Positions 9,588 through 17,303 of a DNA stretch of 58,041 bases are shown in pieces. Below the pieces are notes generated by a model. That model ran no database searches and was not told the origin of the DNA. It worked only from the letters and a program-made list of their open reading frames with translations. The stretch is from Candidatus Neomicrothrix sp. UBA7388. Its GTDB lineage: Bacteria; Actinomycetota; Acidimicrobiia; Acidimicrobiales; Poriferisodalaceae. The position numbers and the translations under genes are program-made. How positions within the stretch are numbered: the stretch's first letter is position 1; every line of letters starts with the position of its first letter. The DNA lies in the NCBI GenBank assembly GCA_002470695.1, contig DKNM01000123.1, forward strand, positions 1 through 58,041, read 5' to 3'.

Positions 9588-10235
9588 TCAGGCGGTGCTT
9601 TCGCCCCCACTACGACGACTTTGAAGCGCCACAATAGCGACCATAACTAATGTAAAAGGCAGAGAATACCGGCCAATAAACCGGACAACAGCTCCGATTG
9701 GGCCTTCAAAGACTGAACTTACCCAATAGATAAGCAGAAGCCGAGAAAAGGTTCCCGCGAGGTTTACTAAGACAAACGGAACTCTTCGCATTTTTGCGAT
9801 GCCCGCTAATAGGCACATGGGATAGCCCGGGATAAGAAACAAAAGTAGCCAGCCGACTCTTGGAAACCACTTTTCAAGCAGGGCGATAGTTCGAAGAATG
9901 CTGCTTCTAGGGCCGAATTCGGCTTCAAGATAGGACTTCGTCGCTGGCCCAAATTCCCTCCCCAGTTGGTGGAGGAATAGATCTGGGGCAAACAACCGAA
10001 TAGCGCCGACCACCAGAAATGCTACTGGAGTTGTTTGGCTTGCTGCCAGAAGCAGCATCGGATCCGTTGCGTTCAGTGAAATTAGTAGCAGCGGACTCGA
10101 GTCGATAAGTGAACTCGTTAATATCTGTCCGATGTAAGCGGCCAAAGCTAAAGCGAAAGGTATAGCCGCAAGTCGCTTTGCTCGCTGGCGTTGCGAAGGG
10201 TTGAGATGACTTCTCGCAGGTTGTTCATCACTCAT
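9588..10235 (-). CDS. DedA/VTT-like integral membrane protein
   Basis: About 215 residues with four or five hydrophobic segments. A central re-entrant-like stretch (RVGWLLLFLIPGYPMCLLAG) resembles the glycine/proline motif of the DedA/SNARE-associated (VTT) superfamily of lipid-scramblase-like proteins. The assignment is by pattern only and the match is moderate. I chose the ATG at 10235 over an upstream GTG (10247) because aggg lies close before it. It is convergent with the ribokinase gene (4-base gap) and divergent from the acyl-CoA synthetase gene. Confidence 0.6.
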   Translation of the reverse strand: MSDEQPARSHLNPSQRQRAKRLAAIPFALALAAYIGQILTSSLIDSSPLLLISLNATDPMLLLAASQTTPVAFLVVGAIRLFAPDLFLHQLGREFGPATKSYLEAEFGPRSSILRTIALLEKWFPRVGWLLLFLIPGYPMCLLAGIAKMRRVPFVLVNLAGTFSRLLLIYWVSSVFEGPIGAVVRFIGRYSLPFTLVMVAIVALQSRRSGGESTA

Positions 10236-10294
10236 TTCGAAGATCACCCTACGTGGATGTGGTCAGAAGAGGACTCTTCTCCTACGATTTGGTT

Positions 10295-11908
10295 ATGCAG
10301 TCAACAATGATGGATAGTTCGCTAACACTCGATTTTTTCTTTCGGCGCGCCGAAAGTCTTTTCCCGCACAAAGAATTAGTAACCGCCACTGCGACTGGTA
10401 TCGAGCGCAGTAATTACGGAAATTGGGCCGAACGAACCAGAAGGCTTGGCGGCGCATTAGATGACCTTGGCATCACTGAGTATGGGCGAGTTGGAACCTT
10501 TGCATGGAATACGGCAAGGCATCTCGAACTTTATTTCGCTGCTCCTTGCAGTAATCGAGTTCTTCACACACTCAACATCAGATTGTTCGGTGAGCAAATT
10601 GTTTATATTGCGAACCACGCAGAAGATGAGGTGGTCTTTGTTGATCGATCGCTCATCGCTCTGCTTTGGCCGCTAGTGGACCAACTTGAGACGGTGAGAC
10701 ACTTTGTTGTTATGGACGATGGCGACGGAGAAATTCCGGATGACCCGAGAGTCGTGGATTACGAAGAACTAATTTCGAACGCTTCGCCAGTTGAGTTCGA
10801 AGTAAAGGACGAAAAGCAGGCAGCATCAATGTGCTACACGAGTGGCACAACTGGTAACCCTAAAGGGGTTGTTTATAGCCACCGATCTACCTATATGCAC
10901 ACGCTTACTACGATGACAACCGACGGTCTTGGAGTTCGTGAATCGGACGTCATTCTTCCAGTTGTACCAATGTTTCACGTGAACTCTTGGGGGTTGCAAC
11001 ACGCTGCAGTCGCAGCCGGCGCGACACTGGTAAATCCTGGCCCGAAGTTGCAACCAGAGCCGATCGCAGAATTGATGGAATCTGAAAAAGTAACGATTGC
11101 CGCCGGTGTTCCGACCATATGGATGGGGGTTTTGAATGAGTTAGATGGGCGCGACATGTCTCATTTGCGCGCGATCCCGTGTGGTGGGTCAGCTGTTCCG
11201 AAGTCTCTCTCTGAGGGGTATCGAGAGAAAATTGGTTTGCCGCTTCTTCAAGCATGGGGAATGACTGAGACGAGTCCGCTTGCGGCGATAGCACACGTCA
11301 AATCGGCAGAATCAGATTTGTCGGACGATGCTAAGGCTGAAATTAGATCGTCTGTTGGGACGATCGTTCCGACGGTGGAATTTAGGATCTGCGAACCAGG
11401 CTCGACTCTAGAACTCCCCTGGGACGGCGAGTCGAGTGGGGAATTGCAAGTGAGAGGCTCGTTTATTACGGCTGAGTATTACAAAAGACCTGATGCAACA
11501 GACTCTTTCACCGATGATGGCTGGCTCCGAACTGGAGATGTGGCTACCTGTGACGAGCGAGGCTATATACGTCTTGTGGACAGAACGAAGGATTTAATCA
11601 AATCAGGCGGTGAGTGGGTAAGTTCGGTAGAGGTCGAAAACGAAATAATGAGTCACCCGAAGGTCGCCGAAGCCGCTGTGATAGCGGTCGCATCAGAGAA
11701 GTGGATGGAGCGCCCAATGGCCTGCGTGGTGCTTCATGAAGGGGAGTCGCTTACCCACGAAGAACTTATTGAGTATCTGACTCCCCGGATGGCTAAATGG
11801 TGGCTGCCAAGTGCAACGCAAGTAATTGAAGAGGTACCAAAGACATCCACAGGTAAATTCTCGAAGCGGACCTTACGAGATAGTTTTGCCGACATGGTTG
11901 TCGAATAG
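10295..11908 (+). CDS. Acyl-CoA synthetase (AMP-dependent, FadD-type)
   Basis: Activates a carboxylic acid to its CoA thioester through an acyl-adenylate. All ANL-superfamily signatures are present: P-loop CYTSGTTGNPKGVVYSH, QAWGMTETSP, the hinge DGWLRTGDVA...RTKDLIKSGGEWVS, and the C-terminal catalytic Lys in KTSTGKFSKR. The start is set at ATG 10295 (protein begins MQSTMMDSSLTL, 537 residues), which matches the typical beginning of long/medium-chain members; an upstream GTG at 10253 would add 14 residues. It is followed closely by an SDR. The acyl substrate cannot be read from sequence. Confidence 0.9.
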   Translation: MQSTMMDSSLTLDFFFRRAESLFPHKELVTATATGIERSNYGNWAERTRRLGGALDDLGITEYGRVGTFAWNTARHLELYFAAPCSNRVLHTLNIRLFGEQIVYIANHAEDEVVFVDRSLIALLWPLVDQLETVRHFVVMDDGDGEIPDDPRVVDYEELISNASPVEFEVKDEKQAASMCYTSGTTGNPKGVVYSHRSTYMHTLTTMTTDGLGVRESDVILPVVPMFHVNSWGLQHAAVAAGATLVNPGPKLQPEPIAELMESEKVTIAAGVPTIWMGVLNELDGRDMSHLRAIPCGGSAVPKSLSEGYREKIGLPLLQAWGMTETSPLAAIAHVKSAESDLSDDAKAEIRSSVGTIVPTVEFRICEPGSTLELPWDGESSGELQVRGSFITAEYYKRPDATDSFTDDGWLRTGDVATCDERGYIRLVDRTKDLIKSGGEWVSSVEVENEIMSHPKVAEAAVIAVASEKWMERPMACVVLHEGESLTHEELIEYLTPRMAKWWLPSATQVIEEVPKTSTGKFSKRTLRDSFADMVVE

Positions 11909-11925
11909 CACTGCGGGGTGGATGC

Positions 11926-12771
11926 GTGGTCCGACGGTCAGCATTTGTGACTGGTTCGAGTACTGGGATCGGTTATGCGACGGTTCGAAGGTTGAGTTTG
12001 AGCGGTTGGCGAGTTTGGGCGGGTATTCGTGCAAGCGATGATGCGCACAAGTTGGCGAAATTGCCGGGGGTTACCCCTGTGGAGTTCGATGTCAGAAACT
12101 CTTCCCAAATTACTGCAGCTTTTAAATGCCTAAATCAGGATGGTGTTTCATCAGGCTTAGACCTATTGGTGACAAACGCTGGGGTTGTTTTCGCTGGTCC
12201 TCTTGAGTTTGTTACTCATGATGAATGGCAAGAGCAGTTTGAAGTCAACGTGACCGGAGTGGCATTGACGATCGCGGCAGCGCTGCCGTTGCTGTCAGCC
12301 ACACCCAATTCTCGAATAGTGGCCATCGGCTCAATCAATTCACGAGTGGCCGTACCGTTAGTAAGCCCATACGTCGCCAGTAAGCATGCGTTGGTTGGTT
12401 TAATTAATGCGCTACGACGAGAATTGCCCTATTCGGGGCCTCAGATTACTCTTTTGGAACCGGGAGCGGTTGAAACGCCGCTTTGGGAAAAGGTACGACA
12501 GTTACCAGTTGCCCGGCAGCCCTCCCAAGACATTTCAGACACCGGTCGCTACGACGCTTTAGTGCGCAGTGCGCGCCGGCGTCTTAGCTCAAATAACCAA
12601 CTTAGGATGGATCCAGATCGCGTTGCTAGGGCTGTCGAAAAGTGCGCCGATTGCAAAAACCCTCCCCGCCGAAAGGTGTTGGGGCGCGACGCTCGCCTGG
12701 CTGCGTTCGCTAAAGCCATTCTCACGGAAGCGGCCTTAGACAGGGTATTTCGAAGAATGCATGCAAATTAA
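11926..12771 (+). CDS. Short-chain dehydrogenase/reductase
   Basis: Classical SDR of 281 residues. The cofactor motif TGSSTGIG is near residue 9, NAG near 84, and a catalytic Ser (GSINSR) precedes YVASK (Tyr/Lys). The C-terminus is extended relative to a minimal SDR and includes an Arg-rich stretch. The start is GTG, 17 bases after the acyl-CoA synthetase stop, so the two are likely cotranscribed. This suggests reduction or oxidation of an acyl or lipid intermediate. The substrate is unknown. Confidence 0.88.
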   Translation: MVRRSAFVTGSSTGIGYATVRRLSLSGWRVWAGIRASDDAHKLAKLPGVTPVEFDVRNSSQITAAFKCLNQDGVSSGLDLLVTNAGVVFAGPLEFVTHDEWQEQFEVNVTGVALTIAAALPLLSATPNSRIVAIGSINSRVAVPLVSPYVASKHALVGLINALRRELPYSGPQITLLEPGAVETPLWEKVRQLPVARQPSQDISDTGRYDALVRSARRRLSSNNQLRMDPDRVARAVEKCADCKNPPRRKVLGRDARLAAFAKAILTEAALDRVFRRMHAN

Positions 12772-12781
12772 TGTTGATTTC

Positions 12782-12798
12782 TTAGCGCAAAGCGCTGA
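12782..12798 (+). promoter_or_regulatory. Small hairpin upstream of the di-iron protein gene
   Basis: AGCGC-AAA-GCGCT (12784-12796) forms a 5-bp stem with a triloop, extendable by a T-G and a T-A pair. It lies between the SDR stop and the gaggag ribosome binding site at 12821. It could be a weak attenuator or a 5'-UTR stabiliser; no U-tract follows. Confidence 0.3.
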
Positions 12799-12831
12799 TA
12801 GCCTCTCGTCCAAACGTGCAGAGGAGTTCCT

Positions 12832-13968
12832 ATGTCGACGGTGGAAGAGATTATTGGTCGAACTGACCCGAACGACTTTGAAGCTATTTTGGCCATGACC
12901 AACACTGACCCGAACGAGGTCATTCACGCGGTAGAGGACAATGCCGACTGTATATATTCCTGGGACTACGAGAAGGGTTCTCGGCCGCAGCTAGCGAAGC
13001 TATACGAGAAAGCTAAAGTTGGTCAGTGGAATGGAGAAACGGATCTTCCCTGGGATACCGATGTAGATCAGGAAGCCTTGGCAGTTAAAGAGTACGAAAC
13101 AAATGGCGGAGCAGGTGAGGTCCTTGATTTGTCGGGAACAGGCATTGAGTCCTGGGGCCGTAAAGAGTGGGTCAAGTTCAACATGGAGTCCCAAAACTGG
13201 GCTCTAAGTCAATTTATGCACGGGGAGCAAGGAGCCTTAGTGTGTACAGCCAAAATTGTGGAGACAGTCCCCTGGATGGATGCGAAGTATTACGCGTCCA
13301 CGCAGGTTGTAGACGAAGCTCGGCACGTGGAGGTATTTGCTAAATATCTAGACACTAAATTGTCGGATACCTATCCCATCAACGTTCACCTCCGAATGCT
13401 CCTTGACGAAATAATTGGCGACTCTCGGTGGGATATGACCTACCTAGGCATGCAAATAATGGTTGAGGGTCTCGCGCTCGCAGCTTTTGGCTTCATCTAT
13501 CAGCAGAGCGAAGAACCCCTCCTTAAGCAGCTTTTGCGTTATGTGATGAGTGATGAAGCCCGTCACGTTGCCTTCGGCGTTTTGTCGCTCAAAGAGGTCT
13601 ATTCAGATATGACGCAAGCTGAGCTGAGAGAACGTCAAGAATTTGCATTCGAAGCAGCTGTCAGAATGCGTGACCGGTTTCTGCAACAAGAGGTCTGGGA
13701 AAGAATGGGCGCCGATGTTAAGAAAATCATTCCCATCGCTTACGCGGACCCACTTCGTCAAGAATTCCAGCAATTGCTTTTCACCAAAATTGTCCCAAAT
13801 TGCAAGAAGCTAGGACTCTTGGATGCTGGAGATGGCTGGCTTAGGAAGAAGTTCGGGGAAATAGGCGTCATTCAATACGAGGACTGGGTAGATATCGAGG
13901 CGGAAGTCGATTCCTTTGCTATCACTCGAGAGCTTGAAGGTGAAGAGGCGGCCCCCGTCGGGTCGTAG
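12832..13968 (+). CDS. Ferritin-like di-iron carboxylate protein
   Basis: A 378-residue helical protein with a complete di-iron ligand set in R2/ferritin order: Glu132 (HGEQGA), Glu162 and His165 (first DEARHVE), Glu212 (MVEGLA), Glu242 and His245 (second DEARHVAFG). The spacing E-30-ExxH-50-E-30-ExxH is that of di-iron oxygenases and desaturases. Function is unknown; hydroxylase, N-oxygenase or lipid-modifying oxidase are all possible. The neighbouring acyl-CoA synthetase and SDR make an acyl substrate plausible but unproven. The ATG has a clear gaggag 5 bases upstream. A small winged-helix-like protein follows after 8 bases. Confidence 0.85.
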   Translation: MSTVEEIIGRTDPNDFEAILAMTNTDPNEVIHAVEDNADCIYSWDYEKGSRPQLAKLYEKAKVGQWNGETDLPWDTDVDQEALAVKEYETNGGAGEVLDLSGTGIESWGRKEWVKFNMESQNWALSQFMHGEQGALVCTAKIVETVPWMDAKYYASTQVVDEARHVEVFAKYLDTKLSDTYPINVHLRMLLDEIIGDSRWDMTYLGMQIMVEGLALAAFGFIYQQSEEPLLKQLLRYVMSDEARHVAFGVLSLKEVYSDMTQAELRERQEFAFEAAVRMRDRFLQQEVWERMGADVKKIIPIAYADPLRQEFQQLLFTKIVPNCKKLGLLDAGDGWLRKKFGEIGVIQYEDWVDIEAEVDSFAITRELEGEEAAPVGS

Positions 13969-13976
13969 CTATCTAG

Positions 13977-14615
13977 ATGTCGCGCGAATCAGACCCGGAG
14001 CTTATGGTCGCTCTAGCTTTGCGTCTCAAAGGTTTTGGGGAGCTTGGAGACGTATCCTCTGTCCACGACCTTGACGTATCCCTTGTTGAAACTGTATTGA
14101 CCAAAATGCTTAATGACGGGAAATGTTTGGTTCGCGATGTTGATGGAGTGCAGAAATATATTTTGACTCCGACTGGCAGAGAATTAGGCGAAGAACTCCT
14201 CAGACTAGAAATTGATGACTCTGGGACACGAAGTTCTATTCAAATGAGCTACGAAAAATTCCTCCTGCTAAACCCGGCGATGCTGCAACTGTGTACCGAT
14301 TGGCAAGTAATCGTTGATGCCGACGGAGAGCAGCGACTCAACGATCACAAAGACGCTTCCTACGACGAAATGATTCTGGAGCGGCTCGTTAAGTTGGAAT
14401 CAGACCTTTTTCTAGTTCTTCGTGATCTAGAAACTGCGCTTATGCGGTACGGAGGATATGCAGCGCGATTTTCTTACGCTAGGGAGAAATTGATGCTGGG
14501 GGAGCTGGATTGGTTAACTAAACCGATCATGCCGAGCTATCACACTGTGTGGTTTGAACTTCACGAAGACCTACTTGCGAGCTTAGGAATCGATAGAGCG
14601 AGTGAGTCGGCCTAA
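13977..14615 (+). CDS. Hypothetical protein with winged-helix-like N-terminus
   Basis: A 212-residue soluble protein. The first 80 residues have the helix-helix-helix-wing look of a MarR/PadR-type fold (VSLVETVLTKMLNDGKCLV, then a short hairpin YILTPTGRELGEELL). The C-terminal 130 residues form a helical domain I do not recognise. It follows the di-iron protein by 8 bases and probably shares its transcript, so it may regulate or assist it. No catalytic motif is visible. The assignment to a DNA-binding fold is inference. Confidence 0.6.
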   Translation: MSRESDPELMVALALRLKGFGELGDVSSVHDLDVSLVETVLTKMLNDGKCLVRDVDGVQKYILTPTGRELGEELLRLEIDDSGTRSSIQMSYEKFLLLNPAMLQLCTDWQVIVDADGEQRLNDHKDASYDEMILERLVKLESDLFLVLRDLETALMRYGGYAARFSYAREKLMLGELDWLTKPIMPSYHTVWFELHEDLLASLGIDRASESA

Positions 14616-14636
14616 TAACGGGCTACCCTCGGCGTC

Positions 14637-15521
14637 ATGACTGCGCAATTTGGCCGAGTGATTCCGGCAATGGTTACACCGTTTTCTAATGATGGAGCTC
14701 TTGATATTGATGCTTCTATAACCCTTGCGAAATGGCTCGTTGAACAAGGAAGTGAAGGGCTAGTTATTACCGGAACTACCGGCGAAGGACCAGCTGTCAC
14801 TGACGAGGAAGACTGGGAGCTGTGGAAATCTGTTGCTGAGGCAGTGACTGTTCCGGTAATCGCCGGAACTACAACTAACGACACAGCCCACTCAGTCTCG
14901 CAAACTAAGAAAGCCGAGGAACTTGGGTGCGACGGTATTCTTGCGGTGACCCCTTATTACAACCGTCCTTCTCAAATTGGCATCTACGCCCATTTCGAAG
15001 CGATTGCATCGTCCACCAAGCTGCCCGTAGTGCTCTATGACATTCCTGTTCGCACTGGACGAAAGATCGAAACAGCGACACTCTTAAGAATGGCGCACGA
15101 CATTCCCAATGTTGTTGCAGTGAAAGATGCGGCAGGTAATCCTGGAGAAACGGCGAAAGTCGTTAGAGATGCTCCTATAGGTTTCGAGGTTTACAGTGGC
15201 GATGACGCCCTGACTCTGCCCCTATTGGCTGTGGGAGCGGTTGGCGTGATAAGCGTCGCAGCACATTGGTCGGCTCCCGAACACGTCGCGATGATGGATG
15301 CCTGGGAAGCGGGCGACGCACAGGAAGCTCGTCGCATTAATGCCCGGCTGCTGGAAAGTTTCGATTATGAGACCGGGGACGAAGCCCCAAACCCGATTCC
15401 CACTAAGGCCATGATGCGGACCTTGGGTCTCAATGTAGGTGAACCTCGGTTACCAATGGGCCCGACGCCGCAGGGCTTAGAGAAAGAAGCGCGCGAGGTT
15501 TACTCGCGTCTAAAGGCTTGA
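14637..15521 (+). CDS. dapA: 4-hydroxy-tetrahydrodipicolinate synthase
   Basis: Condenses pyruvate with aspartate semialdehyde, the first committed step of lysine/DAP synthesis. The Schiff-base Lys163 lies in VVAVKDAAG, Tyr134 in VVLYDIP, and the Thr pair in GTTGEGP (about 46-52) completes the active site. At 294 residues the length is normal. The ATG has no clear Shine-Dalgarno sequence and may be read from a short leader. The TTG of the RNase J gene begins 1 base after its stop, and the dapA-rnj order is shared with mycobacteria. Confidence 0.97.
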   Translation: MTAQFGRVIPAMVTPFSNDGALDIDASITLAKWLVEQGSEGLVITGTTGEGPAVTDEEDWELWKSVAEAVTVPVIAGTTTNDTAHSVSQTKKAEELGCDGILAVTPYYNRPSQIGIYAHFEAIASSTKLPVVLYDIPVRTGRKIETATLLRMAHDIPNVVAVKDAAGNPGETAKVVRDAPIGFEVYSGDDALTLPLLAVGAVGVISVAAHWSAPEHVAMMDAWEAGDAQEARRINARLLESFDYETGDEAPNPIPTKAMMRTLGLNVGEPRLPMGPTPQGLEKEAREVYSRLKA

Positions 15522-15522
15522 T

Positions 15523-17184
15523 TTGACACCCGCAGATGTAACAATCACTTTCTTGGGTGGCCTCGGGGAAGTTGGGCGCAATGCTGCTTGCGTCGAGGTT
15601 GACCACAAGCTGCTCCTAATCGATTTCGGAGTCATGTTTCCGGATAGCACTATGCCAGGGGTAGACGTGATCTTGCCTGACACGAGTTGGCTGAAAGGCC
15701 GACGGTCGGACATTGTTGGTTTGATTGTCACGCATGGCCACGAAGACCACTTGGGTGGAATCACTCACCTTTTAAAAGAGTTTTCGTTACCGATATTCGG
15801 CTCGCAGTTAACAATGGAACTCGCGAAAAATAAAGTAACGGAAGCTGGCCTAGAAGCTAAAACCAGCTTTCACCCTGTCGCCGACGGAGAGCGATTTGAG
15901 ATTGGGCCATTTGACATCGAAGTCTTACCGATCACCCACTCGGTGCCCGAAAGTCTCTGTGTCATTCTGCATACCGATCAAGGTGTCTTAGTTCACACGG
16001 GCGACTTCAAACTGGACTCGGCACCGATTGATGGGAGAACGACTGATTTAGAGCGATTAGAGGAATTGAAACGGGGCGCGGGCATCAGAGTTCTGATGGC
16101 GGACTCCACAAACGCCGATAAGCCTGGATGGAGCCCATCTGAATCGACTATCGGGGAAACGTTCAGTGAGCTGTTTCCACTGTGGGCCGATAGGCGACTT
16201 ATCGTCAGTTGCTTTGCCAGTCATCTTCACAGAGTTCAGCAAGTATGTGACGCGGCGATTTCTCAGGGGAGAACCATATTCCCTGTTGGGCGATCGATGG
16301 TAAACAACATTCGAATAGCCCAGGATCTAGGCGTACTGGATTTGCCTCACCGTTCAGTGGATTCGATTGAAAATTTGCGCCACTACGACAATGAATCGGT
16401 TTGCGTTATCTGCACTGGCTCTCAAGGCGAGCGTAACGCAGCTTTGTCCTTACTTTCACGCAGCGAGCACCCCGAAATGACTCTTTCCGATCAAGACGTA
16501 GTTCTTCTCTCCAGTCACCCCATTCCCGGAAACGAACTAGCGGTTCATTCTCTTATCGATACTTTGACACGACTTGGCTGCGAGGTAGTTCATGATGGTC
16601 ATGCGCATGTGCACACCACAGGCCACGCTCAAAGAGATGAACTTGACCACCTATATGAGATCGTGTCCCCTGAGTGGTACCTCCCGATTGAAGGAGAGCA
16701 CCGAATGCTTGTTCGAAATGCCGAGGTCGCGATTGCAGCGGGTCATGCTGCAAACCGATGCCTGGTCGCCTCGGACGGTGACCAGCTCACTCTTGATGAG
16801 ACAGGTCTTTGGGTAAGTGGACAAGTTCCTGCCGAATACCAGTTTGTAGACGGCCTTCTCGACGACCTATCCCCTAGATTGCTTCAAGAGCGCCGAAATC
16901 TAGGCGAAGCTGGTTTTGTGCATGTCACGGTTGTGGTGGGTAAAAATAATGAGCTAGTGGGTCATCCCGATATAGCAACTCTCGGATGGTTAGATAAGGA
17001 CCGCAGCGTTCAAGTGCTCGCAGAATTAGAAATTGAAATACGGGAAGCGGTTCTGTCAGCGCTCGATAGTAAAAACGACAAAGAAGCCATTGAACGTGTC
17101 ATTCGCAGAAAGACCGGGAAATTTGTCGGAACTCGGACCCGACGTCGTCCACCGATATCGGCGACTGTGATTATCGCGGACTGA
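15523..17184 (+). CDS. rnj: Ribonuclease J
   Basis: Metallo-beta-lactamase/beta-CASP ribonuclease with endo and 5'-3' exo activity. The zinc motif THGHEDHLGG has His71, His73, Asp75 and His76. Further family motifs are ADSTN and the C-terminal HTTGHAQRDEL. At 553 residues the length is normal. The start is TTG, 1 base after dapA, so expression is coupled. The N-terminus (VTITFLGGLGEVGRNAACVE) is characteristic of RNase J and confirms the start. Confidence 0.96.
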   Translation: MTPADVTITFLGGLGEVGRNAACVEVDHKLLLIDFGVMFPDSTMPGVDVILPDTSWLKGRRSDIVGLIVTHGHEDHLGGITHLLKEFSLPIFGSQLTMELAKNKVTEAGLEAKTSFHPVADGERFEIGPFDIEVLPITHSVPESLCVILHTDQGVLVHTGDFKLDSAPIDGRTTDLERLEELKRGAGIRVLMADSTNADKPGWSPSESTIGETFSELFPLWADRRLIVSCFASHLHRVQQVCDAAISQGRTIFPVGRSMVNNIRIAQDLGVLDLPHRSVDSIENLRHYDNESVCVICTGSQGERNAALSLLSRSEHPEMTLSDQDVVLLSSHPIPGNELAVHSLIDTLTRLGCEVVHDGHAHVHTTGHAQRDELDHLYEIVSPEWYLPIEGEHRMLVRNAEVAIAAGHAANRCLVASDGDQLTLDETGLWVSGQVPAEYQFVDGLLDDLSPRLLQERRNLGEAGFVHVTVVVGKNNELVGHPDIATLGWLDKDRSVQVLAELEIEIREAVLSALDSKNDKEAIERVIRRKTGKFVGTRTRRRPPISATVIIAD

Positions 17185-17303
17185 ACCCTCTTACACCTAG
17201 TGGTTCGGTACTCTCGGAATTACGCGATAAATAGTGCCCAGCAATGAATAGAACCCCTAGTTAGCTTCTAGACCCAGATAATCGCCAAGAGACACCGGTA
17301 GCA

